A stretch of 64,000 bases of DNA, from the NCBI GenBank assembly GCA_029204225.1, contig MU832586.1, positions 1 through 64,000 of the forward strand. Direction: 5' to 3'. Of the stretch, positions 54,561 through 64,000 are shown one piece after another. The notes beneath the pieces were generated by a model. That model was given only the letters and a program-made list of their open reading frames with translations, ran no database searches and had not been told where the DNA came from. The position numbers and the translations under genes were made by a program. Source of the DNA: Diphasiastrum complanatum. Taxonomy: Eukaryota > Streptophyta > Lycopodiopsida > Lycopodiales > Lycopodiaceae. Positions within the stretch are counted from its first letter, which is position 1. Each line of letters opens with the position of its first letter.

Positions 54561-54628
54561 CACACTAGGATGATATAGTTCACCTCCCATACCTTTGCAC
54601 ATTCAACAACTACTCAATGACTAATACA

Positions 54629-55459
54629 TGTGAAAAATGCAAAAATAAGCTTGGTAGAGGCCAAAAATCTTGTATATAGATAAACACATATGTGTGGAGC
54701 CTGTTCCCACGTGTGAAACTAGTGTACTTGTCATGTACCATACTCATATAGGATGTACATACGATTTAATTCAAGTTCTAGTGGCTAAAAAGGCCAAAAA
54801 CTAGTTTTCTAGACATATGACACATGGCATCAATCTATTGATTGCATGAGCCACATCCTTTGGTTAGATGTCATATCCCATGTGTAGAGGACAGCTCACA
54901 CATGTGGAATAAGCTGAAGTAGGCGAATTTTGAGTTCTAGAAGATTTCCAAGTAGATCTCCATATAGAAGGAAAATAAACCAAAAGTGCTCAAAATAGAA
55001 GGTTTTGTCCAAGTGTCAGTTTTGCATGATGAATCATCATATGACAAAGCACCTTCACACATGTGGGATCAGAGGGATGATCAGTACCACGAGCTCCCAC
55101 TTATTGTATATATAGAGCCACACTTGGCCATAATCATTGTGAGACACCATCTTGGTTTTGGAAGCAATTTTGAGTGATTCTCTCCATTTGTCTACATTTG
55201 TTTTGATTGTTTTGAGGTTCTATCAATGTGTACTTAATTTTCAGGTTGGAGTCCGTACTCAGACAATGTTTCACACGTGTGAAACCATAAAGTACACTTA
55301 CCTTCAATTAATGATTGTTCTTGTTAGGATTTTGTGTCTAGAATTGATCTAGATTGATCTTAATCTGAAGTAGATTGATAGATCAAGTAATCTGACAACC
55401 AATCCCTCTTGAGGATCAGATTAGGATCCACTCTTGGTCCTTTTTGTACTCTTTGCACA
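54629..55459 (+). repeat. 5' LTR of copia-like element
   Basis: TGTGAAAAATGC to TTGCACA. It carries several CACATGTG/CACACGTGTG palindromes and a TATATATAGAGCC box at about 55108. Confidence 0.92.
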
Positions 55460-55473
55460 TGGTATCAGAGCCA
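55460..55473 (+). other. primer binding site
   Basis: TGGTATCAGAGCCA immediately after the 5' LTR, initiator-Met-tRNA type. Confidence 0.88.
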
Positions 55474-57081
55474 AGTACAAGAGTTTTTGTTGAAATTGAT
55501 AGGGTTAATCCAAATCAAAGCCAAAATTAGCATTTTTTTGGAAACTAGTCAAATTTTGGGTAGCGAGTTGGATTTGATAGATATTCTCAAAATTTTTGGA
55601 CCAGAACTTGTTGTGGACTGTAGGAACCTTTTTCACACGTGTGAGGCCGTACAGCTCCGGTTTTGGCTAAGAAAATTCAAAAATTTGTACAATTCGACTC
55701 ACACACCCAATTTGAGAGGTTTTTGGTGCAAAATCAAGCATTTTCTATAGAGAATCTAATCCCTTGATTAGTTCTTGGATTAGATCAGCCAAGAAATTAA
55801 ATTTGAAGCTTGAATTAGGTGCATTAATTGATTATCTCTGATTTTTTGAGTGCATGTTGAAGTTGAGAGATTTTGCTAAAAATCATATATTAAGGAGTGA
55901 TATGCAAGGTGAGAGGTTGAAATCCATTGTAGCATCACTCTAGATTTGTTCAAGAGTGATAGGGTCAAGTTTAGAAGCATCAATTTGCTAGAAAACATCC
56001 TTGGATCTGTCCTCCAAGTGAAACCTTTGAGAGTTTCTAGTGCATATAGAGCATCTATGCAAATCTTTTGTAGAATTTGACATAGTTGGCTTCAATTGAG
56101 AGATCTCGAAAAGAGATTGAGATCCAAGTCACATTGTTCAACCCTACTCAATTTGTTTGAGTGATTGTAAGATTTGAAAAGAGTCATTAAGGTGTCTATG
56201 ACAAATGTGTAGACAGAGATCCAATTTTTATAAGAGTTTCTTCCTTTGTAGAGGGCAAGATCTAGAAGCTCATTTTGTGTTGTTACTGGTGGAGAGTTTG
56301 TCTCTTCCTATGTGATCAAATCTTTCTAAGTGGCATTAGCTCTTTGAAGCACAATATCTTAGTGAGAAAAATCACAACTTTTGATTCTGAATTTCATTCC
56401 AAGTCTTAAAAAGTAGAGTAATTGGTGGAATCCAATAGGAGTGATTGAATTCAATTTGTTGAGCAAAAATTGACATAGTATGTATGAAACTAAAATCGGT
56501 TCTATTCAACTTTCTTTGTGAGAGTGTGAGGGTCAATTTGTGATCCCATTTAATGTCTAGAATGAGGAGGAGTCCTTATTTGAGTATTCATGCATGTTTG
56601 AGATCTTTGTGAATCTCTAGTTGTCTAATTTTTAAGCTTTGTGAAAAATTGGTGGTACAGTTTGTTTTCAAATCAAATCAAATTCATTCTAAATCTCAAG
56701 AGTGAGATTATTTGGGTCAAGAGTGAGTCCAAAAGAAGTGATTAAGTCTGATTTTCAGGTGTTTGAAACAAAACCCATCTTTTGTTCAAGAATCTCAAGT
56801 GTTGAGAGAACTAGTCAAGTGAAAAGAAAAATCTAGGTGTCAAATCTTTTTTATATCCATTTCAACTTTCAAAAGAAAGAGTCATTGGTATTTGATGAGT
56901 CCAATAGGAGATTGAATCTGATTTCTTTTGTGATTTAATTCAAAGATTGTGTGCTTTTGTCTTAGTGATCAAAGGAAAGTTTCCAAGTGACTAGTCATTA
57001 GTGTGAAGGTTGATTCTTAGGTTTGTGAGCTAGATCTTTTATAGATCATTCTAGATTATTGAAGATGTTCAAATCTAGTCT
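55474..57081 (+). other. leader and degraded 5' coding region
   Basis: About 1.6 kb, AT-rich, without an ORF of note. It is probably a decayed gag N-terminus. No domain could be read. Confidence 0.45.
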
Positions 57082-58275
57082 TTGAAAGTCACAAATTACA
57101 TTTGTAGAATCATATCACAGGTTTTTATTCACATGGCATCAATAGCTGGCATCCTATTGAAGGAAAGAAAGGATCCTAAGTACAACCCTTGTGGCAAGGG
57201 AGGATATATTTTCTCAAGATGCTACAAAAAGAAGACCAATCCATCCAAGGAGAACCAAAGCAAGGGGTCCGAGGTGAAGGATGGAACTTCAAGTTTGAAA
57301 TGCAAATACAAGAAGGACAAGTCCAAGGAAAGGTGTTTCCTTTGTGGAAAGGTGAATGAGGCTTGGAGTCTCACAAGAACTTGCAAGATCTGTCTTCAAG
57401 AGTCCATCACAACACATGTCAAATCTTTTGAAATTTTTCATTTGGAAGTGCATTGTTTGGTTCAAGATGCAAAGATAGATGTCACTTTCATGAAAGTAAC
57501 TTGGATTTATTTTATGTCCTTGGAAAGTATTTTGCTTGGAACTTTGGACAAGTTCAAACTTATTGTTATTATCCAAAAGAAATCAATCAAGAATAAGGAG
57601 CAATCACAAAATGAAAATAGTTTCATTTATGCTCTCATGTCAACTTATGAAGAACCACTTTGCTTTGAAGAGATTTTTGTATCTCAAAGGTGGATTAAGG
57701 CAATACTAGTTGAGTGTGATGCCTTAAAAGATAGCAAAATATGTTTTCCTTGTAAGCTTACATTAGCTATAAAGTCAAGGAAATGGAAATATCTTCATAA
57801 TGTAGGATCTTTTGGTTTCAATAAGATCATGAATGATGTGTTCATTCATAAAGATGAAAATTGTAAGTTTTCAATCTTAAAGGCGAGTTGTAAACTTCTT
57901 ATGAGAATAAGTGAAGCATCCAAAGTGGACACTTATATCCATAAGCAAGTAGTTAGCCTTATTGAGATGGAAATGTCTTTTGATTTCAATATTAGAAAAA
58001 TCATGCCAAGTTGTGGTGATTTTTGGACTTATGTTTCTAGCATAAGTAATTTTGATAATCATAGGAAGTGCATATTGTGTGGTCATAGTTGTTGTGATCA
58101 TTATGAGACATGGAGGTCTTGGATTTCCATCAAGAAGGAGCACCATCAAGAGGATCTTAAAGAATCATCTCAAGGTTCAAGTGTGCCAAGGATTGAGGAG
58201 GAGAGACCTTCTCAAGTTGTGATTCCAAAAAGAAACTCAAGAAATATGGTTGATTCCATGTGGCTCACATTTTAA
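57082..58275 (+). CDS. element ORF A: degenerate zinc-knuckle protein
   Basis: 397-residue open frame. An early block CGKGGYIFSRC (the first CxxC Cys replaced by P-C spacing) and CFLCGKVNEAWSLTRTC resemble copia Gag knuckles but lack the His. A central region follows with CFEEIFVSQRWIKAILVECD, reminiscent of the start of copia RT (W-x-x-A-M-x-x-E). Next come SCKLLMRISEASKVDTYIHK and QVVSLIEMEMS, a CxxCGHxCCxH cluster (about residue 333), and a basic Pro/Ser tail. No catalytic motif. It is uninterrupted for 1.2 kb, which is notable in a non-autonomous element. Confidence 0.55.
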   Translation: MKVTNYICRIISQVFIHMASIAGILLKERKDPKYNPCGKGGYIFSRCYKKKTNPSKENQSKGSEVKDGTSSLKCKYKKDKSKERCFLCGKVNEAWSLTRTCKICLQESITTHVKSFEIFHLEVHCLVQDAKIDVTFMKVTWIYFMSLESILLGTLDKFKLIVIIQKKSIKNKEQSQNENSFIYALMSTYEEPLCFEEIFVSQRWIKAILVECDALKDSKICFPCKLTLAIKSRKWKYLHNVGSFGFNKIMNDVFIHKDENCKFSILKASCKLLMRISEASKVDTYIHKQVVSLIEMEMSFDFNIRKIMPSCGDFWTYVSSISNFDNHRKCILCGHSCCDHYETWRSWISIKKEHHQEDLKESSQGSSVPRIEEERPSQVVIPKRNSRNMVDSMWLTF

Positions 58276-58326
58276 GGGAAAGAGGAGCATATCTCATGTG
58301 GTATACATCTCATACTTACTTCTCTT

Positions 58327-58965
58327 ATGTCATTTGATAAATCAATTTGCTTTAGTGAGATTATTGCATCTCAAAATTGGAGTAAAGCCATACTAGTTGA
58401 GTATGAAGTCTCTCTTGAGAACATAGATGATGTTTTTAAAAGGTTGAAATTGATTTTAAATCAATTAGAAATCAAATGGTTATTTCATCGAATGTATGCT
58501 CTTGAGTCATGTAAGAGCAAAAGTGATTTGTTCATTCATAGTTTGAAAATTTGTATTGAGGCAAATTGTAAACTCTTTATGAGAGTAAATGAATCATCTT
58601 CTAAAGACACTTATCTCCATAATGAAGTATTTAGCCTCATTGAATCTGAGATTAGCATGGTAAACAAGCATGAAGATATGATGCAAACACTTGGTTATTA
58701 TAGCATGCATAGTCTTGCCAATTTGGATAAGTCTAATTCTCTAGATCATGGTAACATGATGGTAGATCTTTGTGATCCTAATAAGTCAAGAAAAAATCTT
58801 TATTTTCTCATGGAGGAGCATGCACATGAAGAAGGAGCAAGCCTCAAAGTCAAGCATCTACATGAAATTTGGAAGGAATCAATTTTGAAGATGCTAGGAT
58901 GGTACAAAGCTCTCAAGTTCATCAAAGATGTCAACATCAAAGAAGCACTATCATGGATATGGTGA
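58327..58965 (+). CDS. element ORF B: paralog of ORF A's middle
   Basis: 212-residue frame, 51 bp after ORF A. CFSEIIASQNWSKAILVEYE, CKLFMRVNESSSKDTYLHNE and VFSLIESEIS match ORF A residues about 190-300 in the same order. It then diverges to a Lys-rich C-terminus. No known domain is firmly recognised. The similarity suggests an internal duplication within the element. Confidence 0.55.
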   Translation: MSFDKSICFSEIIASQNWSKAILVEYEVSLENIDDVFKRLKLILNQLEIKWLFHRMYALESCKSKSDLFIHSLKICIEANCKLFMRVNESSSKDTYLHNEVFSLIESEISMVNKHEDMMQTLGYYSMHSLANLDKSNSLDHGNMMVDLCDPNKSRKNLYFLMEEHAHEEGASLKVKHLHEIWKESILKMLGWYKALKFIKDVNIKEALSWIW

Positions 58966-59093
58966 TTTTAGATCAACATCAAGCTCATTGGCTAATCTTC
59001 ACACCTTTTGAACTAGCAAAGACCAATTCAGCCCATGGAGTCAAGTTCAAGATCATCATGTTTTCCATCAAGCTAAATTTACCAAGCTAGATT

Positions 59094-59105
59094 TTTGAGG
59101 AGGAG
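59094..59105 (+). other. polypurine tract
   Basis: TTTGAGGAGGAG directly before the 3' LTR. Confidence 0.8.
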
Positions 59106-59939
59106 TGTGAAAAATGCAAAAATAAGCTTGATAGAGGCCAAAAATCTTGTATTTAGATAAACACACATGTGTGGAGCCTGTTACCATGTGTGAAACTAGT
59201 GTACTTGTCATGTACCATAATCATATAGGATGTACATATGATTTAATTCAAGTTCTAGTGGCTAAAAAGGCCAAAAACTAGTTTTCTAGACATATGACAC
59301 ATGGCATCAATCTATTGATTGCATGAGCCACATCCTTTGGTTAGATGTCATATCCCATGTGTAGAGGACAGCTCACACATGTGGAATAAGCTGAAAGTAG
59401 GCGAATTTTGAGTTCTGGAAGATTTCCAAGTAGATCTCCATATAGAAGGAAAATAGACCAAAAGTGCTCAAAATAGAAGGTTTTGTCCCAAGTGTCAGTT
59501 TTGCATGATGAATCATCATATGACAAAGCACCTTCACACATGTGGGATCAGAGGGATGATAAGTATCATGAGCTCTCACTTATTGTATATATAGAGCCAC
59601 ATTTGGCCATGATCATTGTGAGACACCAATCTTGGTTTTGGAAGCAATTTTGAGTGATTCTCTCCATTTGTCTACATTTGTTTTGATTGTTTTGAGGTTC
59701 TATCAATGTGTACTTGATTTTCAGGTTGGAGTCTGTACTCAGACAGGGTTTCACACGTGTGAAACCATAAAGTACACTTACCTTCAATTAATGATTGTTC
59801 TTGTTAGGATTTTGTGTCTAGAATTGATCTAGATTGATCTTAATCTGAAGTAGACTGATAGATCAAGTAATCTGACAACCAATACCTCTTGAGGATCAGA
59901 TTAGGATCCACTCTTGGTCCTTTTTGTATTTTTTCCACA
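59106..59939 (+). repeat. 3' LTR of copia-like element
   Basis: 834 bp, TGTGAAAAATGC to TTCCACA, aligned along its full length with the 5' LTR. Confidence 0.92.
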
Positions 59940-59944
59940 ATACA

Positions 59945-60692
59945 CACTACCTGCACCTCCACCTCTTTCCCATCAACATCCCTCTAGAATTCAACTTGCC
60001 TCAACGTGGTGGCACGTTTTAGATGCCGCATGGGATAAGTACACACTTTTTGTGAAAAGCCCAATTGGCATTCTCAAGAGTTTCCACAACTTAAAAACAA
60101 GTCACCTATTGAATTTGGTATTTGAAATTGGTGACTTACCACACCCACCTCATCCAAAATAGGCCTTAGGGTTGTGCTTGATAGGAACTTTTGGCCTTAC
60201 CTTGCAAACACAACAGTATCACTTCAAGTTGGTTAAAAACACATGTGAAACAAAGTAATTAGAAAAACTAGCTAATATATATGGCAAGAACTTGGTGACT
60301 TAGCTTGGGAAGTTATCATGACAAGGGAGTGTCACTAAATAATGGCAATTGGCTATAAAAAGGAAATAATGCAAGATACAAGCATAGTGAATACAGAAAA
60401 ATGCAAAGCATAACTAGTTAACAAGTTTATCTTGGAACATGCGAGGCTTTAAAGAGATCGCTTGGAAACACAAAAGCGTTGAGATCTACAAAGCATAAAA
60501 ACTGTACCATACATCTATAATATGCAATTGGTGAACAACTCTGCTCTTTGCCAATTGTTCAAGTATAGTGACAATAAAGTAGAACTTTGATCTGCGAGTG
60601 GTGAAAAGTATAAATTATAGATTGAGTATATGACAACTTTAACTAAGCCCGCTTACTAGCTTACTTGGGTCTCTTCTCATTGTTAATGTTTA
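59945..60692. other. no gene seen
   Basis: AT-rich flank, no supportable feature. Confidence 0.4.
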
Positions 60693-61066
60693 GGGTGGTT
60701 TCACATGGAGTGGGGGGTATGTCCAAAAGACACAAATCCATTACTTCAATTGGTGGAGCTACTCCTAGAGGCCTTCTCCATTGAAAGGTGCCAACCTGGG
60801 GTAACTCAATATACCAAGGGAGTACCTTGGGCCTCCTTTGGGGGTAACTGGGGGGCCTTTGCTCCCCCCTCCTATAAAACCATAAATGCCTTATCTAAAT
60901 TGAATTTAGACAATAAATGCTTTCCCCTCCAAATGAAAGGGGTTTTCACATGGAATGACGTGGAAGGACTTGGGCTATCAAATTGGGGGGGGGGGGGGTA
61001 ACTGCAAATTTTTAAATGGCCCTATAATTTTTAAATGGCCATGGACTCTTCCATGTGAAACCACCC
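60693..61066. mobile_element. Harbinger-like MITE (374 bp)
   Basis: Terminal inverted repeats GGGTGGTTTCACATGG and CCATGTGAAACCACCC, perfect over 16 bases. TTA target duplication on both sides (60690-60692 and 61067-61069), typical of PIF/Harbinger. Internal poly-G run near 60985-60999. No coding capacity. Shares ends with 22381-22471. Confidence 0.9.
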
Positions 61067-61640
61067 TTATTTCTTATAGCTTTTCAAGTACTTTTTTGGC
61101 CTTGTCTTGCAAAGGCAAGGCTATGTGTTAAAGTTGGTCAAGCAAGTCTACAAAAAAGTGAATGTTATTGAAAGCACATCAAAGTTTGGAGGTTTATTTG
61201 TATATTGTAGTCTTAATCATTTTAAAAACATGCACTACAAGTCATTCATGACACTAAATCATTTGAAAATTTCATGTTTTGTGTTGCCAAACCTTTTTGG
61301 GTTAACATGCCAAATGACTTGTTTAGATTATCAACTAGGTATGTCTTTGACCCAAGAGACTTACGAATAAAGTTACATTTGAATTTGAAAAAGGTAGGGA
61401 ACAATACCTCATCAAATATTTAAGCCTTATGAAGGTGACTTTTGGAACTTTCTAGGCTAGGGTTCTTAGCCACTTCGAAACCTATAAACATGATCATTTG
61501 TGAAATTGAAAACAAAACATTTTGGGAGAGTGAATTGGTGATCAATCTACTAGCTTTAGGTGATAGTTGGTGCGCATTGTTTCTTCTCTTAATTTGTTCA
61601 CAGTTAACATGGATGGTAGACCATTGTGTGCACCCTTCTA
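61067..61640. other. no gene seen
   Basis: AT-rich, small ORFs only. Confidence 0.4.
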
Positions 61641-61830
61641 TGTAGTACTTCATATTGTTCGGGGGAGAGCGTTGGATAGAGTAGGTCACTGGACATTCAT
61701 GACTAGGTGGTGAGCGAATATTTGCTCCTCTTATTTGATTTTCACATTTTTTTTTACTTCTAGGAGGGAAAAATAGTCAGTTAAGGACCTTCTGCTATAT
61801 GGACTTAACATTGGTGTCAGAGCTTATGAT
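61641..61830 (+). repeat. possible LTR edge and primer site
   Basis: GGACTTAACA followed by TTGGTGTCAGAGCTTATG (61811-61828), close to the TGGTATCAGAGCC primer site. It suggests a decayed LTR ending near 61810. No matching second LTR. Confidence 0.4.
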
Positions 61831-63169
61831 ATGCCATTCCTTAATTAAATCTTACACACAATAGTATTCATAGTGTAAAAGGTAGATGGCTATGGATTGT
61901 GAGATTTTTTCCTCTATGCTTTGTTGACTAAATAATATGCTTATGTCCAAAAGTAAAGTATGGAGGCTCTACTTCCAATTAACCTATTTGGCTTGGAAAT
62001 TGATGATAAAGCTTTGAAATTTGGATGGATGAGTGGTGTGTTCTATTCCACCACCTACAGACTCAAGCTTACACCTCTTATATACATCATTAAAGGCGGT
62101 CAAAGGACCAATAGGAGGCCAAGGTTTTTACATCCAGATTGGAGGCCACAAAAAAAAATAACATTTGCTCATTTTTGTTATTTGAAGATTAAAAAAAAAG
62201 AATTCAAGTCTTACTTGTTCTTTTAAACATTACAAAGATGTCCAATAGCAAATGACATATGCATTGGTGATGCTTTTTCTTTGATCACAATAATGGTTAT
62301 GTGAGTTTTTCGTATTTTGTGAACAACCAATTATTTTGTTACTCTAATGTGAGGTTTTGGAAACATTCTTTTTACGAACTTGTAGTGTCTGGTAAAATAC
62401 CCAGTGGCACAGAGTCACCAAGAGACTGATCTTCTTTATGAGGAGATGATAGAATCAAACTTCCTAACAATTGAGGAAGGTGTGAAAGAGATCAAATCCA
62501 ACATCAATCTTTTGAAAGGAGAATAATAGCAATGTTGTAAAGGCTTTGAATTCCATGTTTGAAGACATCAAGATGGCATTGCAAACATTGGTTCTTGCAT
62601 GGGTGGTGTTGTAGGCAAACAAGACACCTATGGTGGAAACTCTAACTACAAGCACTCCACTTCTTCAAAAGTAATCACATCTTTGTGGTCTGCAACAACC
62701 CATGGAATTGGAAGATGAACCACCAATGTCGCATATGGCCTAAATTTGGACATGGCTAAGCTCGTGAAATAGTTTGATGTTCAGCTGACAAGTTAGAGAT
62801 GTGGTTGACAAGTAAGAGCAATATTGGATGTTGGAAAAAAGTTGCACTTCAAAGGCATAAAAAGTGGGCTATATTGTGTTGTTTCTAAAAGGTGCAATAT
62901 ACAAGTGGTAAAGTTGTTGGAAATAATGATAATTAAACTTCATAATCAGACAATAAGATTGAACATAACTCAAACTCTGGTTCTATAAGATTAGATAGAT
63001 GAAACAAACTATCACTTTTGTATCAATATAAAATGTTTAGAAATCATTTGTAGCTAACAATGTAATTATACTTATTGATTTATCTTGTTATTAGGAACTA
63101 CTTGAGGCATCACAGACAAACATGGTACTTTCGATAGGTAGCCGGTAAATTGGTTGGTCAGTTAGCTTA
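61831..63169. other. no gene seen; probable decayed element interior
   Basis: AT-rich. ATYGALPQ-like words are absent and no domain is legible. Confidence 0.35.
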
Positions 63170-63834
63170 TGTTAAAAATTCACAATTCTAGCTTGACTAC
63201 TTTTGGTCATATGACTTGTACATAGTTAGATGGTCATGATGTGGCATGTCACATGTGCCAAATAGAATAGGGTTCCATTCATAAGGATGTCCTCACGTTG
63301 ACCTAAGTGATAGAACCTTTGGAATGAGTCCAAATCATGCTTAGATACAAGAGAGAAAACAATAGGAGCTTTTTTTGGTAACTTTTACATTGTTGAGGGA
63401 TCTCCATGATTCCAACCCTAACTTGATAGGGATGCAAGATCCACAAAAATTAGCATTAGGGATAGGTTTAGGGCTGCTCACACCTACTCAAACTCATGAT
63501 GGATCATGCATATATAGGTGAAGATCTCTCACCACAATCAATCAAGCAATTTCATTATTTTCCTCTCATATTGCTCTCTATGTTCATAATTCTTTAAGTG
63601 CTTGTGATTTCTAATCATAATAGGATTGTATGTGGGTCTAGTGTACAGTGCTCAGACTGTGGGAGTCCATGCATTCACACGTGTGGAGCTTTCTTCAAGG
63701 ATTTGGGCCATTTAGTGAGGTTCAAGCATAGGATTTTGATGGCGCAAGTTGTGCTAACATTATGGAATCATAATCTATTGTTTTTCTCATCATTTAAAGT
63801 GCCTTAGGATCCCTTTTTTGCTGTAATTTTCACA
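63170..63834 (+). repeat. 5' LTR of a related copia element (cut by window end)
   Basis: Starts TGTTAAAAATTCACAATTCT, compared with TGTGAAAAATGCAAAAATAA in the 54629 element. Contains TTCACACGTGTGGAGC and a TATATAGGTG box (near 63512) and ends TTTTCACA. It is followed by a primer site TGGTATCAAAGCC at 63835, so the element's body continues beyond base 64000. LTR start is by similarity. Confidence 0.7.
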
Positions 63835-64000
63835 TGGTATCAAAGCCTAAATGATGAAATAAGCTAAATCCTTGCTATTCATTCAATTTGATCACATTTT
63901 TGATCTAAATCTAGTGTAGATTGGATCTTAGCATCTAGCATTGATTCTAGAACTCAAAGTGAGTCAATTAGATTGGAGATTGGTGTTGTGTGACTTCATT

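Larger units (their letters stand above)
54629..59939 (+). mobile_element. copia-like non-autonomous LTR element (5.3 kb)
   Basis: LTRs 54629-55459 and 59106-59939 (831 and 834 bp) differ by roughly two dozen substitutions and a few 1-base indels by eye, so this is an older insertion than the gypsy. Target duplication ATACA (54624-54628 and 59940-59944). PBS TGGTATCAGAGCCA at 55460, purine tract TTTGAGGAGGAG before the 3' LTR. The 3.6-kb interior lacks recognisable protease, integrase and RT catalytic blocks; it has a degenerate zinc-knuckle ORF and a second related ORF. Movement would need enzymes from a relative. Confidence 0.93.

Overview
The window is nuclear DNA of a land plant with a large, transposon-packed genome. 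Evidence for this is an interrupted mitochondrial phosphate carrier gene with GT-AG introns, a second split gene with a plastid-like N-terminus, Ty3/gypsy elements with plant-type LTRs and an initiator-Met-tRNA primer site, and Ty1/copia, Helitron, hAT, Harbinger-like and LINE debris on both strands. No bacterial genes, CRISPR arrays or rRNA genes are visible. The species cannot be named from sequence alone. The LINE zinc-finger end looks unlike the usual seed-plant L1, which weakly favours a non-seed vascular plant.

Layout. 1-7,900: two minus-strand LINE copies and a minus-strand gypsy remnant, each cut by a solo LTR with a 5-bp target duplication. 8,440-16,723: a plus-strand hAT-like transposase pseudogene split by a complete chromodomain gypsy element (9,267-15,581) with apparently identical LTRs. 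18,074-22,255: two exons of a minus-strand gene for a plastid-type TPR protein, its intron carrying a short tRNA-like retroposon, a gypsy remnant, a hAT-like MITE and GC-rich inverted repeats. 22,720-25,432: Helitron remnant with a recognisable 3' terminus. 25,433-31,640: copia 3' end and gypsy protease/RT pieces. 32,582-33,010: an unexplained cluster of GTGGATAATCCAC palindromes. 34,009-35,260: decayed multi-exon transposon gene. 36,039-40,570: gypsy gag, an ORF with ubiquitin-interacting-like motifs, an integrase split by a 444-bp MITE, and a copia RNase H scrap.

42,599-53,785 (minus) is the one clearly intact host gene: a five-exon mitochondrial phosphate carrier of 364 residues. Its 7.3-kb fourth intron holds a 2.6-kb hAT element with a perfect 8-bp duplication and a gypsy-type element. 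Upstream lie a second short tRNA-like retroposon (54,474-54,560), a 5.3-kb copia-like non-autonomous element with 831/834-bp LTRs (54,629-59,939), a Harbinger-like MITE (60,693-61,066) and, at the right edge, the 5' LTR of a related copia element.

The main value of the window is its nested insertion history. In at least five cases the insertion can be resolved to the base, because removing the insert and one duplication restores a reading frame or exposes matching flanks. Homology statements are from pattern recognition, not searches.
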